Below, in pieces: positions 24,760 to 33,095 of a DNA stretch of 64,000 nucleotides. Both the position numbers and the translations under genes were made by a program. The stretch is from Flavobacteriaceae bacterium CG2_30_31_66. Lineage in GTDB: Bacteria; Bacteroidota; Bacteroidia; Flavobacteriales; Flavobacteriaceae. The stretch's first letter is position 1. Each line of letters starts with the position of its first letter. The notes beneath the pieces are model-generated. The model worked only from the letters and a program-made list of their open reading frames with translations, had not been told where the DNA came from and made no database searches. The stretch spans positions 1 through 64,000 of the forward strand of contig MNYM01000034.1 of assembly GCA_001873065.1 (NCBI GenBank), read 5' to 3'.

Positions 24760-25257
24760 ATGAGAGAAATAATTATTAAAAAATTAACTGATTCAGTAAG
24801 AAGGAAATTTTACAATGGCAAAGAAAATCTTGATTTAGCAGATAAAAAACACAAAAGAAGCTATTTTGATTTAAAACAAAAACACCTTGTTTTTGAGATT
24901 TTAACGTTAAATGATCACTTTAGATTAAAAAATGTTTACTACACAATCTATGAAAATCAACCCTATTTAGTTGTTCATATATCAGATTGTACTACCAATA
25001 GTACAATAGGTCAAGTACCTTTATATTTAACTAAAATAAAAGAACCGATAAGTATAATTCAAAGTTGTCCTTCAACTCCTTTTTCAATTCCTGAGAATGC
25101 CGAAATTACTGTTGTTGTTTTTAATGATAATCAGGAAATTTATTGCTCGATTCTAGATCAAATTATAAAATTTTATTTAACAAATAATCCTGCTAATTTA
25201 ATTACTTTAGCGAGACCTTCTGAAGCTGGTGGTGGTGTTATCGTTGAAGGCCCATAG
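24760..25257 (+). CDS. Hypothetical protein upstream of a histidine kinase, 165 aa
   Basis: I do not recognise this protein. It has no signal peptide, a basic N-terminus (MREIIIKKLTDSVRRKF), and a beta-rich middle (VYYTIYENQPYLVVHISD). It ends in a glycine-rich RPSEAGGGVIVEGP. I choose ATG 24760 rather than ATG 24718, because 24718 is only 7 bp from operator site 1 and would lie upstream of the expected transcription start. Its stop codon touches the start of the histidine kinase gene, so it may be an accessory of that sensor. Confidence 0.65.
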   Translation: MREIIIKKLTDSVRRKFYNGKENLDLADKKHKRSYFDLKQKHLVFEILTLNDHFRLKNVYYTIYENQPYLVVHISDCTTNSTIGQVPLYLTKIKEPISIIQSCPSTPFSIPENAEITVVVFNDNQEIYCSILDQIIKFYLTNNPANLITLARPSEAGGGVIVEGP

Positions 25258-25258
25258 T

Positions 25259-26938
25259 ATGCCAAAATCAAAAGGTTTTATACCTCAAAAACTACAAATC
25301 ATCTTTTTTCTGATTTGTAGTTTTTCGTATGCACAAAAATCTGAGTTGGATGTTGCTTATGAATATTTCCAAAAAGCAACTAAATTTAATAATGAAAATA
25401 ACCACTTCAAAGCGTTTGAAAATTATACAAAATCTTTAAATCTTTATAAAAAAGCAAATGCTTTTGATAGCGTTGCAAAATGCAATTTAGAGTTGTTTAG
25501 TCTTTTACAATCTCAAAATGATTTGAATTATGACGCGAAACCATTTTTAAATGCCTATTATCAATATGGTTTGCAAAAAAAGGATTCTTTAAAAATTCTT
25601 ATATCATATTTTAGATATGCAGAATATTATTTTGATAGAAATCCTAAAATCGCTTCAAACTTTTACCATAAAGCCATCAAACACACTTATAAACAAAGCT
25701 CTAAAGCGATTGCCTATGCCAATTTAGCACTTTTATATACGCAAACCTATCCTGACTCTGCAAGTTTTTATTTTAAGAAAAATCTAGAGTTAATAGACAT
25801 CACAAATAGTAATGCTCTATTAAGTTCGTACATAAATTATGCGAACTTTTTTCAAAAGCAAGGAAATCACAAAGAAGCAATTGTTCAATTAAAAAAAGCG
25901 GAAGAAATTGAGCCATCAAGCTATAAACTAAAATATAATAAAATTTTATTTGAAAATTTTGCCACAAATTATAAAGCTTTAGGAGATTACAAAAACGCCT
26001 ACACATACTACGAAAAATACAATATAGCAAACGATAGTCTCAACTTCACAGCCCAAAACATTGCCATTTCTGATTTGGATAAAAAATACCAAACTGCTGA
26101 AAAAGAAAAACGCATTTTAGAGGTAGAAGCCAAAAACAAAGAACAGAAAAAATTGATTATTTGGACAATTGTATCGCTGTTTCTAATCGGAATCATCTCA
26201 TTTCTTGCTTTAAAAAACAGTAGCAAAAAAAGAAAATTAGCGAATCAAGAAAAAGAGCTAGAAAAACAAAAAAATCTGACGCTTTTAAAAGAACAAGAAT
26301 TGGTCATTATTAATGCCATGATTGAAGGTCAAGAAAAAGAACGCAAACAAATTGCGGAAGATTTACACGACAATATTGGCAGCGTTTTAGCAACCTTAAA
26401 ACTACATTTCGAAAACCTAAAACTCAACAGAGAGAAAAAAGAATTTGATCAAGAAAAACTCTACGAGCGAACAGAAAATTTGATTGATGAAACCTATAAA
26501 AAAATTCGAGGAATTGCACATGCTAAAAATGCTGGAGTGATTGCAAATGTTGGATTGTTACATGGCATTCAAATGATGGCTGAAAAAATTGCTTCCGCTG
26601 ACAAAATTCATATTGATGTCGTTCATTTTGGTTTCCATCAACGATTGGAAAACAGTTTGGAAATTACTATTTTTAGAATCATTCAAGAGTTGATTACGAA
26701 TGTTATCAAACACGCAGAAGCCAAAAATGTAACCATTAATATTTCCTTGTATGACAATATTGTCAACATCATTTTTGAGGATGATGGCAAAGGTTTTGAC
26801 AAAAATAACATCAATTTTTCCAACGGAATGGGATTGGGTTCTATTGAAAAAAGAATCCTACATCTAAACGGAACTTTCGAAATAGATTCAACACCAAATA
26901 AAGGAACCACGTTTGTCATGAACATTCCTATTGAGTAA
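25259..26938 (+). CDS. TPR-containing sensor histidine kinase
   Basis: The 559-aa protein starts with a signal or anchor segment (LQIIFFLICSFSYAQ) and then several TPR-like repeats to about residue 270, which should lie in the periplasm. One transmembrane helix at about 298-318 (LIIWTIVSLFLIGIISFLAL) and a coiled coil follow. The HisKA_3 phospho-acceptor is His370 (AEDLHDNIGSVLA), and the HATPase_c domain has the N-box ELITNVIKHAEA and the G-boxes EDDGKGFD and GMGLGSIEKRI. This is the standard Bacteroidota partner of LuxR-type response regulators, and one lies directly downstream. I start at ATG 25259; an upstream start would overlap the previous gene. Confidence 0.92.
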   Translation: MPKSKGFIPQKLQIIFFLICSFSYAQKSELDVAYEYFQKATKFNNENNHFKAFENYTKSLNLYKKANAFDSVAKCNLELFSLLQSQNDLNYDAKPFLNAYYQYGLQKKDSLKILISYFRYAEYYFDRNPKIASNFYHKAIKHTYKQSSKAIAYANLALLYTQTYPDSASFYFKKNLELIDITNSNALLSSYINYANFFQKQGNHKEAIVQLKKAEEIEPSSYKLKYNKILFENFATNYKALGDYKNAYTYYEKYNIANDSLNFTAQNIAISDLDKKYQTAEKEKRILEVEAKNKEQKKLIIWTIVSLFLIGIISFLALKNSSKKRKLANQEKELEKQKNLTLLKEQELVIINAMIEGQEKERKQIAEDLHDNIGSVLATLKLHFENLKLNREKKEFDQEKLYERTENLIDETYKKIRGIAHAKNAGVIANVGLLHGIQMMAEKIASADKIHIDVVHFGFHQRLENSLEITIFRIIQELITNVIKHAEAKNVTINISLYDNIVNIIFEDDGKGFDKNNINFSNGMGLGSIEKRILHLNGTFEIDSTPNKGTTFVMNIPIE

Positions 26939-26940
26939 AT

Positions 26941-26958
26941 TTCCTTACTTGTAGGGAA
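26941..26958 (+). promoter_or_regulatory. Response-regulator-type operator, site 2
   Basis: TTCCTTACTTGTAGGGAA carries the same right half (TTGTAGGGA) as sites 3 and 4 with a weaker left half. A -7-like box TATCTTTA (26980-26987) begins 22 nt downstream, and the response-regulator start codon is 44 nt from the site. This implies autoregulation. Confidence 0.55.
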
Positions 26959-27002
26959 TTTAAGAACACCATTTTTAAGTATCTTTACAAAAAAAATTAC
27001 AT

Positions 27003-27644
27003 ATGATTTCAATTATAATGGCAGAGGATCATCAAATATTGATTGATGGAGTCACTTCTTTTTTTGAATTTGACGAAGAAATCAAGATTATTGGCAGCGC
27101 AAATAATGGCGAAGATTTGGTAAAATTAGTTGCCCTAAAAAAACCAAAAGTGGTCATTACAGATATTCGAATGCCAAAAATGGATGGCATTGAAGCCACC
27201 AAACGCATCAAAAAACAGTTTCCTCACATTCATGTATTGACAATGACCATGTTTGATCAGCCAGAAGCCATCAAACAAATGTTGCAAGCAGGTGCTATTG
27301 GGTATATTCTAAAAAATTCAGGAATTAAAATGTTGTCAAAAGCCATAAAAACTGTGGCAAAAGGAGAACGTTTTTTTGATCCGAATGTTGCATTTAATTT
27401 TTTGAATGATTTTATTGATGACAACATTACGATTGGAAAAAGCGAAAAAGTAGTATTATCAAACAGAGAAAAAGAAATTTTACAACTCATTGCTGAAGGA
27501 AAAACCTCACAAGAAATCTCAGACAACTTATTTTTAGCAAAATCTACTATTGATACACATAGAAAAAATATGATTCGTAAACTCGAATTAACCTCAGGAA
27601 GTGAATTAGTAAAATATGCTATTGACATGAAATATCAGTTTTAA
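27003..27644 (+). CDS. LuxR-family (NarL type) response regulator
   Basis: The 213-aa protein has a receiver domain with the acidic pocket MAEDHQ, phospho-acceptor Asp54 in VVITDIRMPKMDG, and the conserved switch Thr and Lys (LTMTMF, YILKNSG). A C-terminal LuxR-type HTH follows at about 150-210 (LSNREKEILQLIAEGKTSQE, then STIDTHRKNMIRKL). It should be phosphorylated by the histidine kinase directly upstream. Its own promoter region carries site 2, so it probably controls itself and the downstream envelope genes. Confidence 0.94.
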   Translation: MISIIMAEDHQILIDGVTSFFEFDEEIKIIGSANNGEDLVKLVALKKPKVVITDIRMPKMDGIEATKRIKKQFPHIHVLTMTMFDQPEAIKQMLQAGAIGYILKNSGIKMLSKAIKTVAKGERFFDPNVAFNFLNDFIDDNITIGKSEKVVLSNREKEILQLIAEGKTSQEISDNLFLAKSTIDTHRKNMIRKLELTSGSELVKYAIDMKYQF

Positions 27645-27657
27645 AAACATACCAATT

Positions 27658-28497
27658 ATGAAAAATTTAGTTTTATTATCAAGTTTATTGATGCTTTTTT
27701 CATGCACAAGTTCAAAGTTAATTAGTTATGGAAATGACTTTGAAAAAACTAAAACTCAAGCAGAGTTTGTATATCTAGAAATAGAAGAAGATACTACATT
27801 AACAAAGGATTCAAGTAATAAAGCCTTTATTGAAACCCTAGTTGGTGCTGAAATCATCAATCAAATAGTGAAAATTCCAGATTATGTTGGAAAAATTATT
27901 GAAAACAATAAAGTAAAATATACGCAAATGTATATGGCTAGAAATTCAATTACTTTTCCATTAATTGATTCTATCAAAACAAAGAAAGGGAAAGATAGTA
28001 TTGTAAAAGTAACGCTTCCAAATCTTAATTTAATAAGAAAAATATCAATTAATGATAAAATTTCAGAGGCTATAAAACTAAGTTTTTCATCTAAAAATCT
28101 AAACAATGGGTTTATGCTTTTTAAATTCAATCCTAATGAAAGTATTATTAATTTCACAAAGGCAAAGACTTCAAAATCATATCCTTTTATCAATTTGAGA
28201 GTTGTTATCAAAGGTTTTTATATTGATAACGATGGAAATGGAATCACTGAAAATGAAGTTGTTTCTAAAGAAATGATAATTCCTTTTAAAAATTCAACCA
28301 ATTTTAAAGAGTTTTTAAATAAAATAAATATTTATAGTACTCCATTTAAAATCCAGAATTTAATGGCAATTGAAATTGAAGTTAATGAAACGAATCCTTA
28401 TCATATAAAACTCGAGGAAATAGATTCAAAATTCGATGAAAACTCAAGCGAATTAACAGAAATTTTAAAACGCCTATTGAAAATTGAGGAAGAATAA
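27658..28497 (+). CDS. Putative lipoprotein, 279 aa
   Basis: The N-terminus MKNLVLLSSLLMLFSCTSSK is a lipoprotein signal with Cys16 as the lipidation site, so the product should be anchored in the outer or inner membrane. I recognise no domain in the rest, which is mixed alpha/beta with a C-terminal LTEILKRLLKIEEE helix. It starts 13 bp after the response regulator stop and is probably in the same transcript. Confidence 0.8.
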   Translation: MKNLVLLSSLLMLFSCTSSKLISYGNDFEKTKTQAEFVYLEIEEDTTLTKDSSNKAFIETLVGAEIINQIVKIPDYVGKIIENNKVKYTQMYMARNSITFPLIDSIKTKKGKDSIVKVTLPNLNLIRKISINDKISEAIKLSFSSKNLNNGFMLFKFNPNESIINFTKAKTSKSYPFINLRVVIKGFYIDNDGNGITENEVVSKEMIIPFKNSTNFKEFLNKINIYSTPFKIQNLMAIEIEVNETNPYHIKLEEIDSKFDENSSELTEILKRLLKIEEE

Positions 28498-28530
28498 CTG
28501 TAGAAATCACCTTAAACTTAACTTAAAAAA

Positions 28531-28546
28531 TACCTAATTGTAGGGA
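28531..28546 (+). promoter_or_regulatory. Response-regulator-type operator, site 3
   Basis: TACCTAATTGTAGGGA is followed by a perfect -7 box TACATTTG (28570-28577) 23 nt later and an ATG 54 nt downstream at 28601. It heads the five-gene secreted-protein operon. Confidence 0.7.
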
Positions 28547-28600
28547 TATTTTCCATTTAAACTTCATAATACATTTGATGTAACTTAAATCAATTATATT

Positions 28601-29446
28601 ATGAAAAAATTACTTTTTATTTCAATTGCTTATTTTTTTGCTGGCAATATATTGTTAGCTCAAACCAAAAATCTTTCAGAAATAAATCTGAATGAAGTAA
28701 ATCTTGATAAAGAATTTATCAATGACAATAGTTTAGAAAACTTTTCTGGAGAATTTAAAATTCAAGATGGTCAACTGGTTTTTATACCTAATGATTGTTC
28801 AATGAGAGATACAGGAATGCTTTTAAAGGATTTGGATGGAGGAGATTTCAAAACAAAAAAATGGCTAAAAAAGATTGAAAAATCAGAGAACAAAACAGTT
28901 AATCAAGTTTTAATTGTTGGCGTAAAATCTCCTGATGCACCTGTTATTTTTGTGAAAAAAGCAAATATTCCTCTTAAGTCAGTAAAAACCTGGTCTAGTG
29001 GAAGTGCGAGTTTGTATTTAACTTCTGCACAAGAACTGTATCAAAGTACTATAAAATTGAGAGAAGATTTCAATCTTTTCAGTGTTTCAATTGAAGAAGT
29101 TGAAGATGCAACTTTAGGGAAAATTACTGAATACACTTTGTATGACTCAAAATGCAATAAATTATCACCAGATGAAATTAAAAAAATGAGTGATAAAGAA
29201 TTGAATGGCTTAAACAACTCATTAAAAATTGGCGGAGATTTATTGTTAAAACAAGCAGCTTTAACTGGTTTAGCTGCGCTAAGCACCAATGAAATAGCAA
29301 ATGCTGGAATGTTCGATAAAGCTTTGATGGGCAAAGATGCTTTAAGTGCCGGAATTTTTCAAGCTGCGATCATAGCTCAATTACCAAAAATTGTAAAAAA
29401 CTTAGAAGCATCAAAAAAATATATTGAACAATTAAGAGGAGAATAA
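28601..29446 (+). CDS. Secreted hypothetical protein, 281 aa
   Basis: A signal peptide (MKKLLFISIAYFFAGNILLA, cleavage after the AQ-type site) is followed by a mixed domain. The C-terminal third is Ala/Gly-rich and helical (LLLKQAALTGLAALSTNEIA). I do not recognise the family. It is the first gene after operator site 3, and its stop overlaps the CsgG-like gene start by one base, so it is likely a partner or cargo of the CsgG-like protein. Confidence 0.75.
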   Translation: MKKLLFISIAYFFAGNILLAQTKNLSEINLNEVNLDKEFINDNSLENFSGEFKIQDGQLVFIPNDCSMRDTGMLLKDLDGGDFKTKKWLKKIEKSENKTVNQVLIVGVKSPDAPVIFVKKANIPLKSVKTWSSGSASLYLTSAQELYQSTIKLREDFNLFSVSIEEVEDATLGKITEYTLYDSKCNKLSPDEIKKMSDKELNGLNNSLKIGGDLLLKQAALTGLAALSTNEIANAGMFDKALMGKDALSAGIFQAAIIAQLPKIVKNLEASKKYIEQLRGE

Positions 29447-30279
29447 TGAAATTAAATATAAATCGATTAGTATTCTTTTTTCTACTTTTTACTTCTATAA
29501 ATGGATTTTCGCAAGCAGAAGAAGATTATAGATTGATTGTTGGAGTGGCAAAATTCACTTCCTTGGATGTTAGACAAGAGCATTTTGCAGCAATGCTTTC
29601 TGAAAGAGTTTTGGATGTATTAAATCAGCAAAATAGATTTTTAGTCATTGATTTGGATGGTACTGCAAGAAATGAAGTAATCAACAAAGCACAAGAAAAC
29701 TACAAATCAAAAAATTGGATAGAATCAAACAAATCCATTAATGCTGAATATACGTTGGCAGGCGTTTTAACAAGTGTAAAATTCATACGATTGAACGCTG
29801 GTAAAGGCTATAAAGCTACAATAACCTATACTCTAAAAATAATGAACACAGAATCAGGTGAGATTATTCAAAACGGAACTGTTACACTAACATCAAGTGA
29901 AAGTGATATAAAACTTACTCCAGAAACAGCGCTTGAAAGTGCTATTCAAACAACAATTCCAGAATTAAGTAACTATATAACTTCGAGTTTTCCTATCAAA
30001 CTAAATTTAGTTCGAATTGAAAAAGAAAAGAATGAAAAAGCCCTATCTGTGCTTTTAGATGGTGGTTCAAAAGTTGGAGTTCAAGAAAATTTAGTTTTTG
30101 AATGTTATTATATAGACAATTCACTTGGAAAACCATTACCAAGAATTGTCGGAAAAATAAAAATTTCTAAAATTTTGAGTGAGGATTTTTCAGAAGCAAA
30201 AGTAACTACTGATGGAAAAGAAATTTATACCAATTTCAAAGAAGAAAAAAAAATAATCTGTAAAAATATACAACAATGA
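29446..30279 (+). CDS. CsgG/LpoB-like envelope protein
   Basis: After a signal peptide (LVFFFLLFTSINGFSQ) the 277-aa protein shows the CsgG/HfaB-type layout: IVGVAKFTSLD, then MLSERVLDVLNQQNRFLVID, then YTLAGVLTSVKFI and ITYTLKIMNTESGEIIQNGT. In curli systems CsgG forms the outer-membrane secretion channel; related proteins act as lipoprotein cofactors of cell-wall synthesis. There is no lipobox here, unlike canonical CsgG. About 110 extra C-terminal residues form a second domain. It overlaps its neighbours by 1 and 4 bp. Confidence 0.7.
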   Translation: MKLNINRLVFFFLLFTSINGFSQAEEDYRLIVGVAKFTSLDVRQEHFAAMLSERVLDVLNQQNRFLVIDLDGTARNEVINKAQENYKSKNWIESNKSINAEYTLAGVLTSVKFIRLNAGKGYKATITYTLKIMNTESGEIIQNGTVTLTSSESDIKLTPETALESAIQTTIPELSNYITSSFPIKLNLVRIEKEKNEKALSVLLDGGSKVGVQENLVFECYYIDNSLGKPLPRIVGKIKISKILSEDFSEAKVTTDGKEIYTNFKEEKKIICKNIQQ

Positions 30280-30791
30280 AAACAAAAATCAATTTTTTAA
30301 TAGCACTTACTGCTTTCTTTATTATTTCAGGTTGCGCCAGTAAGCAAGTTGCATTTTTCCCAACTTCTGAAGTGACTTATCAAAATTATTCAGGTGACAT
30401 TTTAACCTTGCGAGTTTTAGGTTATGGTGGCAATGAAAATACTGCCATTGAAGATGCTCAAATGCGAGCAATGGAAACCCTTTTCTTTAGAGGAATACCC
30501 AATTCTAATATTTCAAATCCTTTAATTGGGTTTAATGAAAACGAATTAAAAAGAACACATAATAACTATTTTAAAGATTTCTTTGGGTATAAAAGATACT
30601 TAACATTTATCTCTGAAACAATGCTTATTGGTGGTCAAAAACAAAAAGTAATTGCCACTAAAGTTGATAAAAAATCAGCAAAACAAGATATGGTTGACGC
30701 ATTAGTAGTTGCTGTGGATGTTTTAGTAAACGTAAAAAATTTACGAAAAGATTTAGAGGATCAAAATATTGTTAGAAAATTCGGATTTTAA
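30276..30791 (+). CDS. Putative lipoprotein, 171 aa
   Basis: The signal MKTKINFLIALTAFFIISGC gives lipidation at Cys20. The mature part has a YSGDILTLRVLGYGGNENTA segment and a helix EDAQMRAMETLFF. This resembles small envelope lipoproteins whose domain converts ageing or processing of secreted partners, but I cannot name the family. It overlaps the CsgG-like gene by 4 bp and is probably part of the same complex. Confidence 0.75.
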   Translation: MKTKINFLIALTAFFIISGCASKQVAFFPTSEVTYQNYSGDILTLRVLGYGGNENTAIEDAQMRAMETLFFRGIPNSNISNPLIGFNENELKRTHNNYFKDFFGYKRYLTFISETMLIGGQKQKVIATKVDKKSAKQDMVDALVVAVDVLVNVKNLRKDLEDQNIVRKFGF

Positions 30792-30804
30792 AAATTTAAT
30801 ACTT

Positions 30805-31716
30805 ATGAAATTTTATAAAATAATAATTGTGATATTCTTTGCATTCAATGTTTCAATATCAGCGCAACAAATAGAACAAGTTCAGCCAACAATCATGGTG
30901 ATGCCTTTTACAAAATCGGGTGAAAATGCCCTAGAATTATATGAAAATGATTTTAAATGGCAATCTATCATTGCTAGGGTTAACAATGCTTTTCAAGAAC
31001 GTGGATTTCGACCAAAAGATTTACAAGAAACTATCAATCAAGTAAAAAAATCAAAAGCCATAAGCACTTTAAAAAATGCTAATTTTAATGTTGAAGAGGC
31101 AATATATATGGAAGCAAGAACTGATATTATTGTAAAAGCTTTTATCAATATTCATTCTGAAGATAATAATGTAACCAATAGTGTTCAAGTTTCATTAAAA
31201 GCAATTGAAGCATCGTCAAGAATGTCACTTTATGATTTGCCGACTTCAAGTTCACCTCCTTTTAAAACAACTGATTATGGATATTTAGTAGACAGAGTCT
31301 TGACTGAAGAAAATAGAATTGAAAAATTTATCAATGGAATTAATGATGCTTTCACACAAATTATTACACTAGGAAAAGCAATTACAGTAGAAATTATTGT
31401 TACAGATGAAAGTGTTTTTAAGCTTGATGAAGAGAAAACAGACAGTAAATTTATTTCAGAATTGATTACTGAATGGATGCAAAATAATTCATACAAAAAT
31501 CAATATAGGATTAAACAAGATTCTGAAAATATTTTAAGTTTTGATGAAGTTCGAATTCCATTAAAAACAGAATCAGGAACCAATTATTCTGTGAATGATT
31601 TTGCAAGAATTTTATCAGTTGCTGTTGTAAATATTTGCGGAAGTAAAGATGGTGTAAAAGCAAAAAGAACAAGACCTTCTGTTTCTGAAGGAACTATTAG
31701 AATTATTTTACCATAA
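30805..31716 (+). CDS. Secreted protein, DUF6175-like, 303 aa
   Basis: I use ATG 30805, which gives a normal signal peptide (MKFYKIIIVIFFAFNVSISA). The mature protein begins IEQVQPTIMVMPFTKSGENA and continues WQSIIARVNNAFQERGFRPKD. It resembles proteins annotated as DUF6175 next to CsgG genes in Bacteroidota; this assignment is from memory. The first half has the same style as CsgG-fold proteins (an MVMPF strand, then helix). It is the fourth gene of the operon and 13 bp after the preceding stop. Confidence 0.65.
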   Translation: MKFYKIIIVIFFAFNVSISAQQIEQVQPTIMVMPFTKSGENALELYENDFKWQSIIARVNNAFQERGFRPKDLQETINQVKKSKAISTLKNANFNVEEAIYMEARTDIIVKAFINIHSEDNNVTNSVQVSLKAIEASSRMSLYDLPTSSSPPFKTTDYGYLVDRVLTEENRIEKFINGINDAFTQIITLGKAITVEIIVTDESVFKLDEEKTDSKFISELITEWMQNNSYKNQYRIKQDSENILSFDEVRIPLKTESGTNYSVNDFARILSVAVVNICGSKDGVKAKRTRPSVSEGTIRIILP

Positions 31717-31726
31717 AAACTAAATT

Positions 31727-32674
31727 ATGAAAATAAAAATCATTTTTACAATATTGTGTTTTTTATCTATCAGTAAGATAAAACCTCAAGAATCAAACTC
31801 GCTTCTTAATTCAAGAATTGTCATTTCTGTAATTATGCCAGAAAATGAAGAAAAAATATCAAATGATAATTTTGCAAAAATCAAATCAAAAATAAAGCAA
31901 ATTATTTCAAAAAATGATGTCGCTGCAACTGATTATTATGCTGATTTCTTAATTTATCCAACTATAGAAATTTACGATGAAGAAAATTTAGATGCTGGAT
32001 TGCAACCAATTACAATTATAAGTGGAGATTTTACGCTGTTTGTAAAACAATTTTCTACCAATAATCAATTTGGAAGTATCACTGTAAAATTTAAAGGGTC
32101 AGGAAAAGATAAATCAGAAGCTATTAGAAATGGTATTTTGAAAATAAACTCTAATAATGAAAATTTTCAAACATTTTTAAAAAATGTAAAATCAAAAATT
32201 ATCGGGTATTATCAAAACAATTGTTCTTTAATTATAACAGAAGCTGATAAACTAAATGCAAGTAATCTTTACGAAAAAGCGATTATACAATTGATTTCTA
32301 TTCCTGCAGGAGTGACGAAATGCGATTCAGAAATAAATAGAAAACTTGTTCAATATTATAAAAATTATTCCAATACAGTTTGTGAAAAATCCATGATCAT
32401 CGCTAATGGATATTACAGTGAGCAAAACTACTCTAAGACATTGGAAGTTTTAAGAACGATAAATCCTGAGTCTAAATGTAAAGAAGCTTCACTAAGTTTA
32501 ATGAGAAAAATTGAATCAAAAATTGATGCTAATGAGAAGCGTTTGTTCGATTTAACCATCAAAACTTACAATGATGAAATAGAATTAGAAAAAATGAGAA
32601 TCAATAGTATTAAAGAAATTGCACTTGAATATTATAAAAATCAACCTGAAACTAAAATCCATGTTATCAAGTAA
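31727..32674 (+). CDS. Secreted hypothetical protein, 315 aa
   Basis: A hydrophobic N-terminus (MKIKIIFTILCFLSISKI) indicates export. The mature part starts with an alpha/beta domain (VISVIMPENEEKISNDNFAK) and ends in helices that look TPR-like around SEQNYSKTLEVLRTINPESK. I do not recognise a named family. It closes the five-gene run controlled by site 3 and is followed by site 4. Confidence 0.7.
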   Translation: MKIKIIFTILCFLSISKIKPQESNSLLNSRIVISVIMPENEEKISNDNFAKIKSKIKQIISKNDVAATDYYADFLIYPTIEIYDEENLDAGLQPITIISGDFTLFVKQFSTNNQFGSITVKFKGSGKDKSEAIRNGILKINSNNENFQTFLKNVKSKIIGYYQNNCSLIITEADKLNASNLYEKAIIQLISIPAGVTKCDSEINRKLVQYYKNYSNTVCEKSMIIANGYYSEQNYSKTLEVLRTINPESKCKEASLSLMRKIESKIDANEKRLFDLTIKTYNDEIELEKMRINSIKEIALEYYKNQPETKIHVIK

Positions 32675-32678
32675 AAAT

Positions 32679-32694
32679 TACCTATTTGTAGGGA
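32679..32694 (+). promoter_or_regulatory. Response-regulator-type operator, site 4
   Basis: TACCTATTTGTAGGGA matches site 3 at 15 of 16 positions. A -7-like box TAAATTTA (32718-32725) begins 24 nt later and the next ATG (32751) is 56 nt from the site. It lies five bases after the stop codon of the preceding gene, so it gives the small lipoprotein its own promoter. Confidence 0.65.
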
Positions 32695-32750
32695 TAAAAT
32701 TAGGGTGAATTTTAAAATAAATTTACTTTAAATAATTTAAAAACTTTAAA

Positions 32751-33047
32751 ATGAAAAAAATTAAATCTTTATCCGTAATTTTTATTGCAATTGCAATAAC
32801 AACAATCTCATTTACAAATTGTGAAGTTTTAGAAGATGAACCTTCATCTGCAGTATGCAACATAGATAGCAGTTATAACAGTTATCTTAATGCTATTAAT
32901 GCCTTTTCAAACAATCCAACTAGGTCAAATTGTGACAATATGAAAAGTAAAGCAAATGCATATATCACAGCTGCTGGAAATTGCGCAGGTGTTGATGTTA
33001 GTGATGCTAGAGCAACAATAAACAGTATAAACTGTTCTGATTTTTAA
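32751..33047 (+). CDS. Small Cys-rich lipoprotein, 98 aa
   Basis: The signal ends in TISFTNC, with Cys24 as the likely lipidated residue. The mature 75 residues contain four more cysteines (VCNID, NCDNM, NCAGV, NCSDF), enough for two disulfides, and many Ser/Asn/Ala. No family is recognised. It has its own operator copy, which suggests it is needed in larger amounts than the rest of the locus, for example as a structural or displayed component. Confidence 0.75.
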   Translation: MKKIKSLSVIFIAIAITTISFTNCEVLEDEPSSAVCNIDSSYNSYLNAINAFSNNPTRSNCDNMKSKANAYITAAGNCAGVDVSDARATINSINCSDF

Positions 33048-33066
33048 GATTGTTTTTATTAGAATT

Positions 33067-33095
33067 AAAAAAAGTGGCAAATTGCCACTTTTTTT
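33067..33095. terminator. Bidirectional terminator between convergent genes
   Basis: A run of A, GTGGCA, a 3-nt loop, TGCCAC and a run of T form a symmetric 13-bp stem. It serves the small lipoprotein gene on the plus strand and recQ on the minus strand. Confidence 0.85.
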
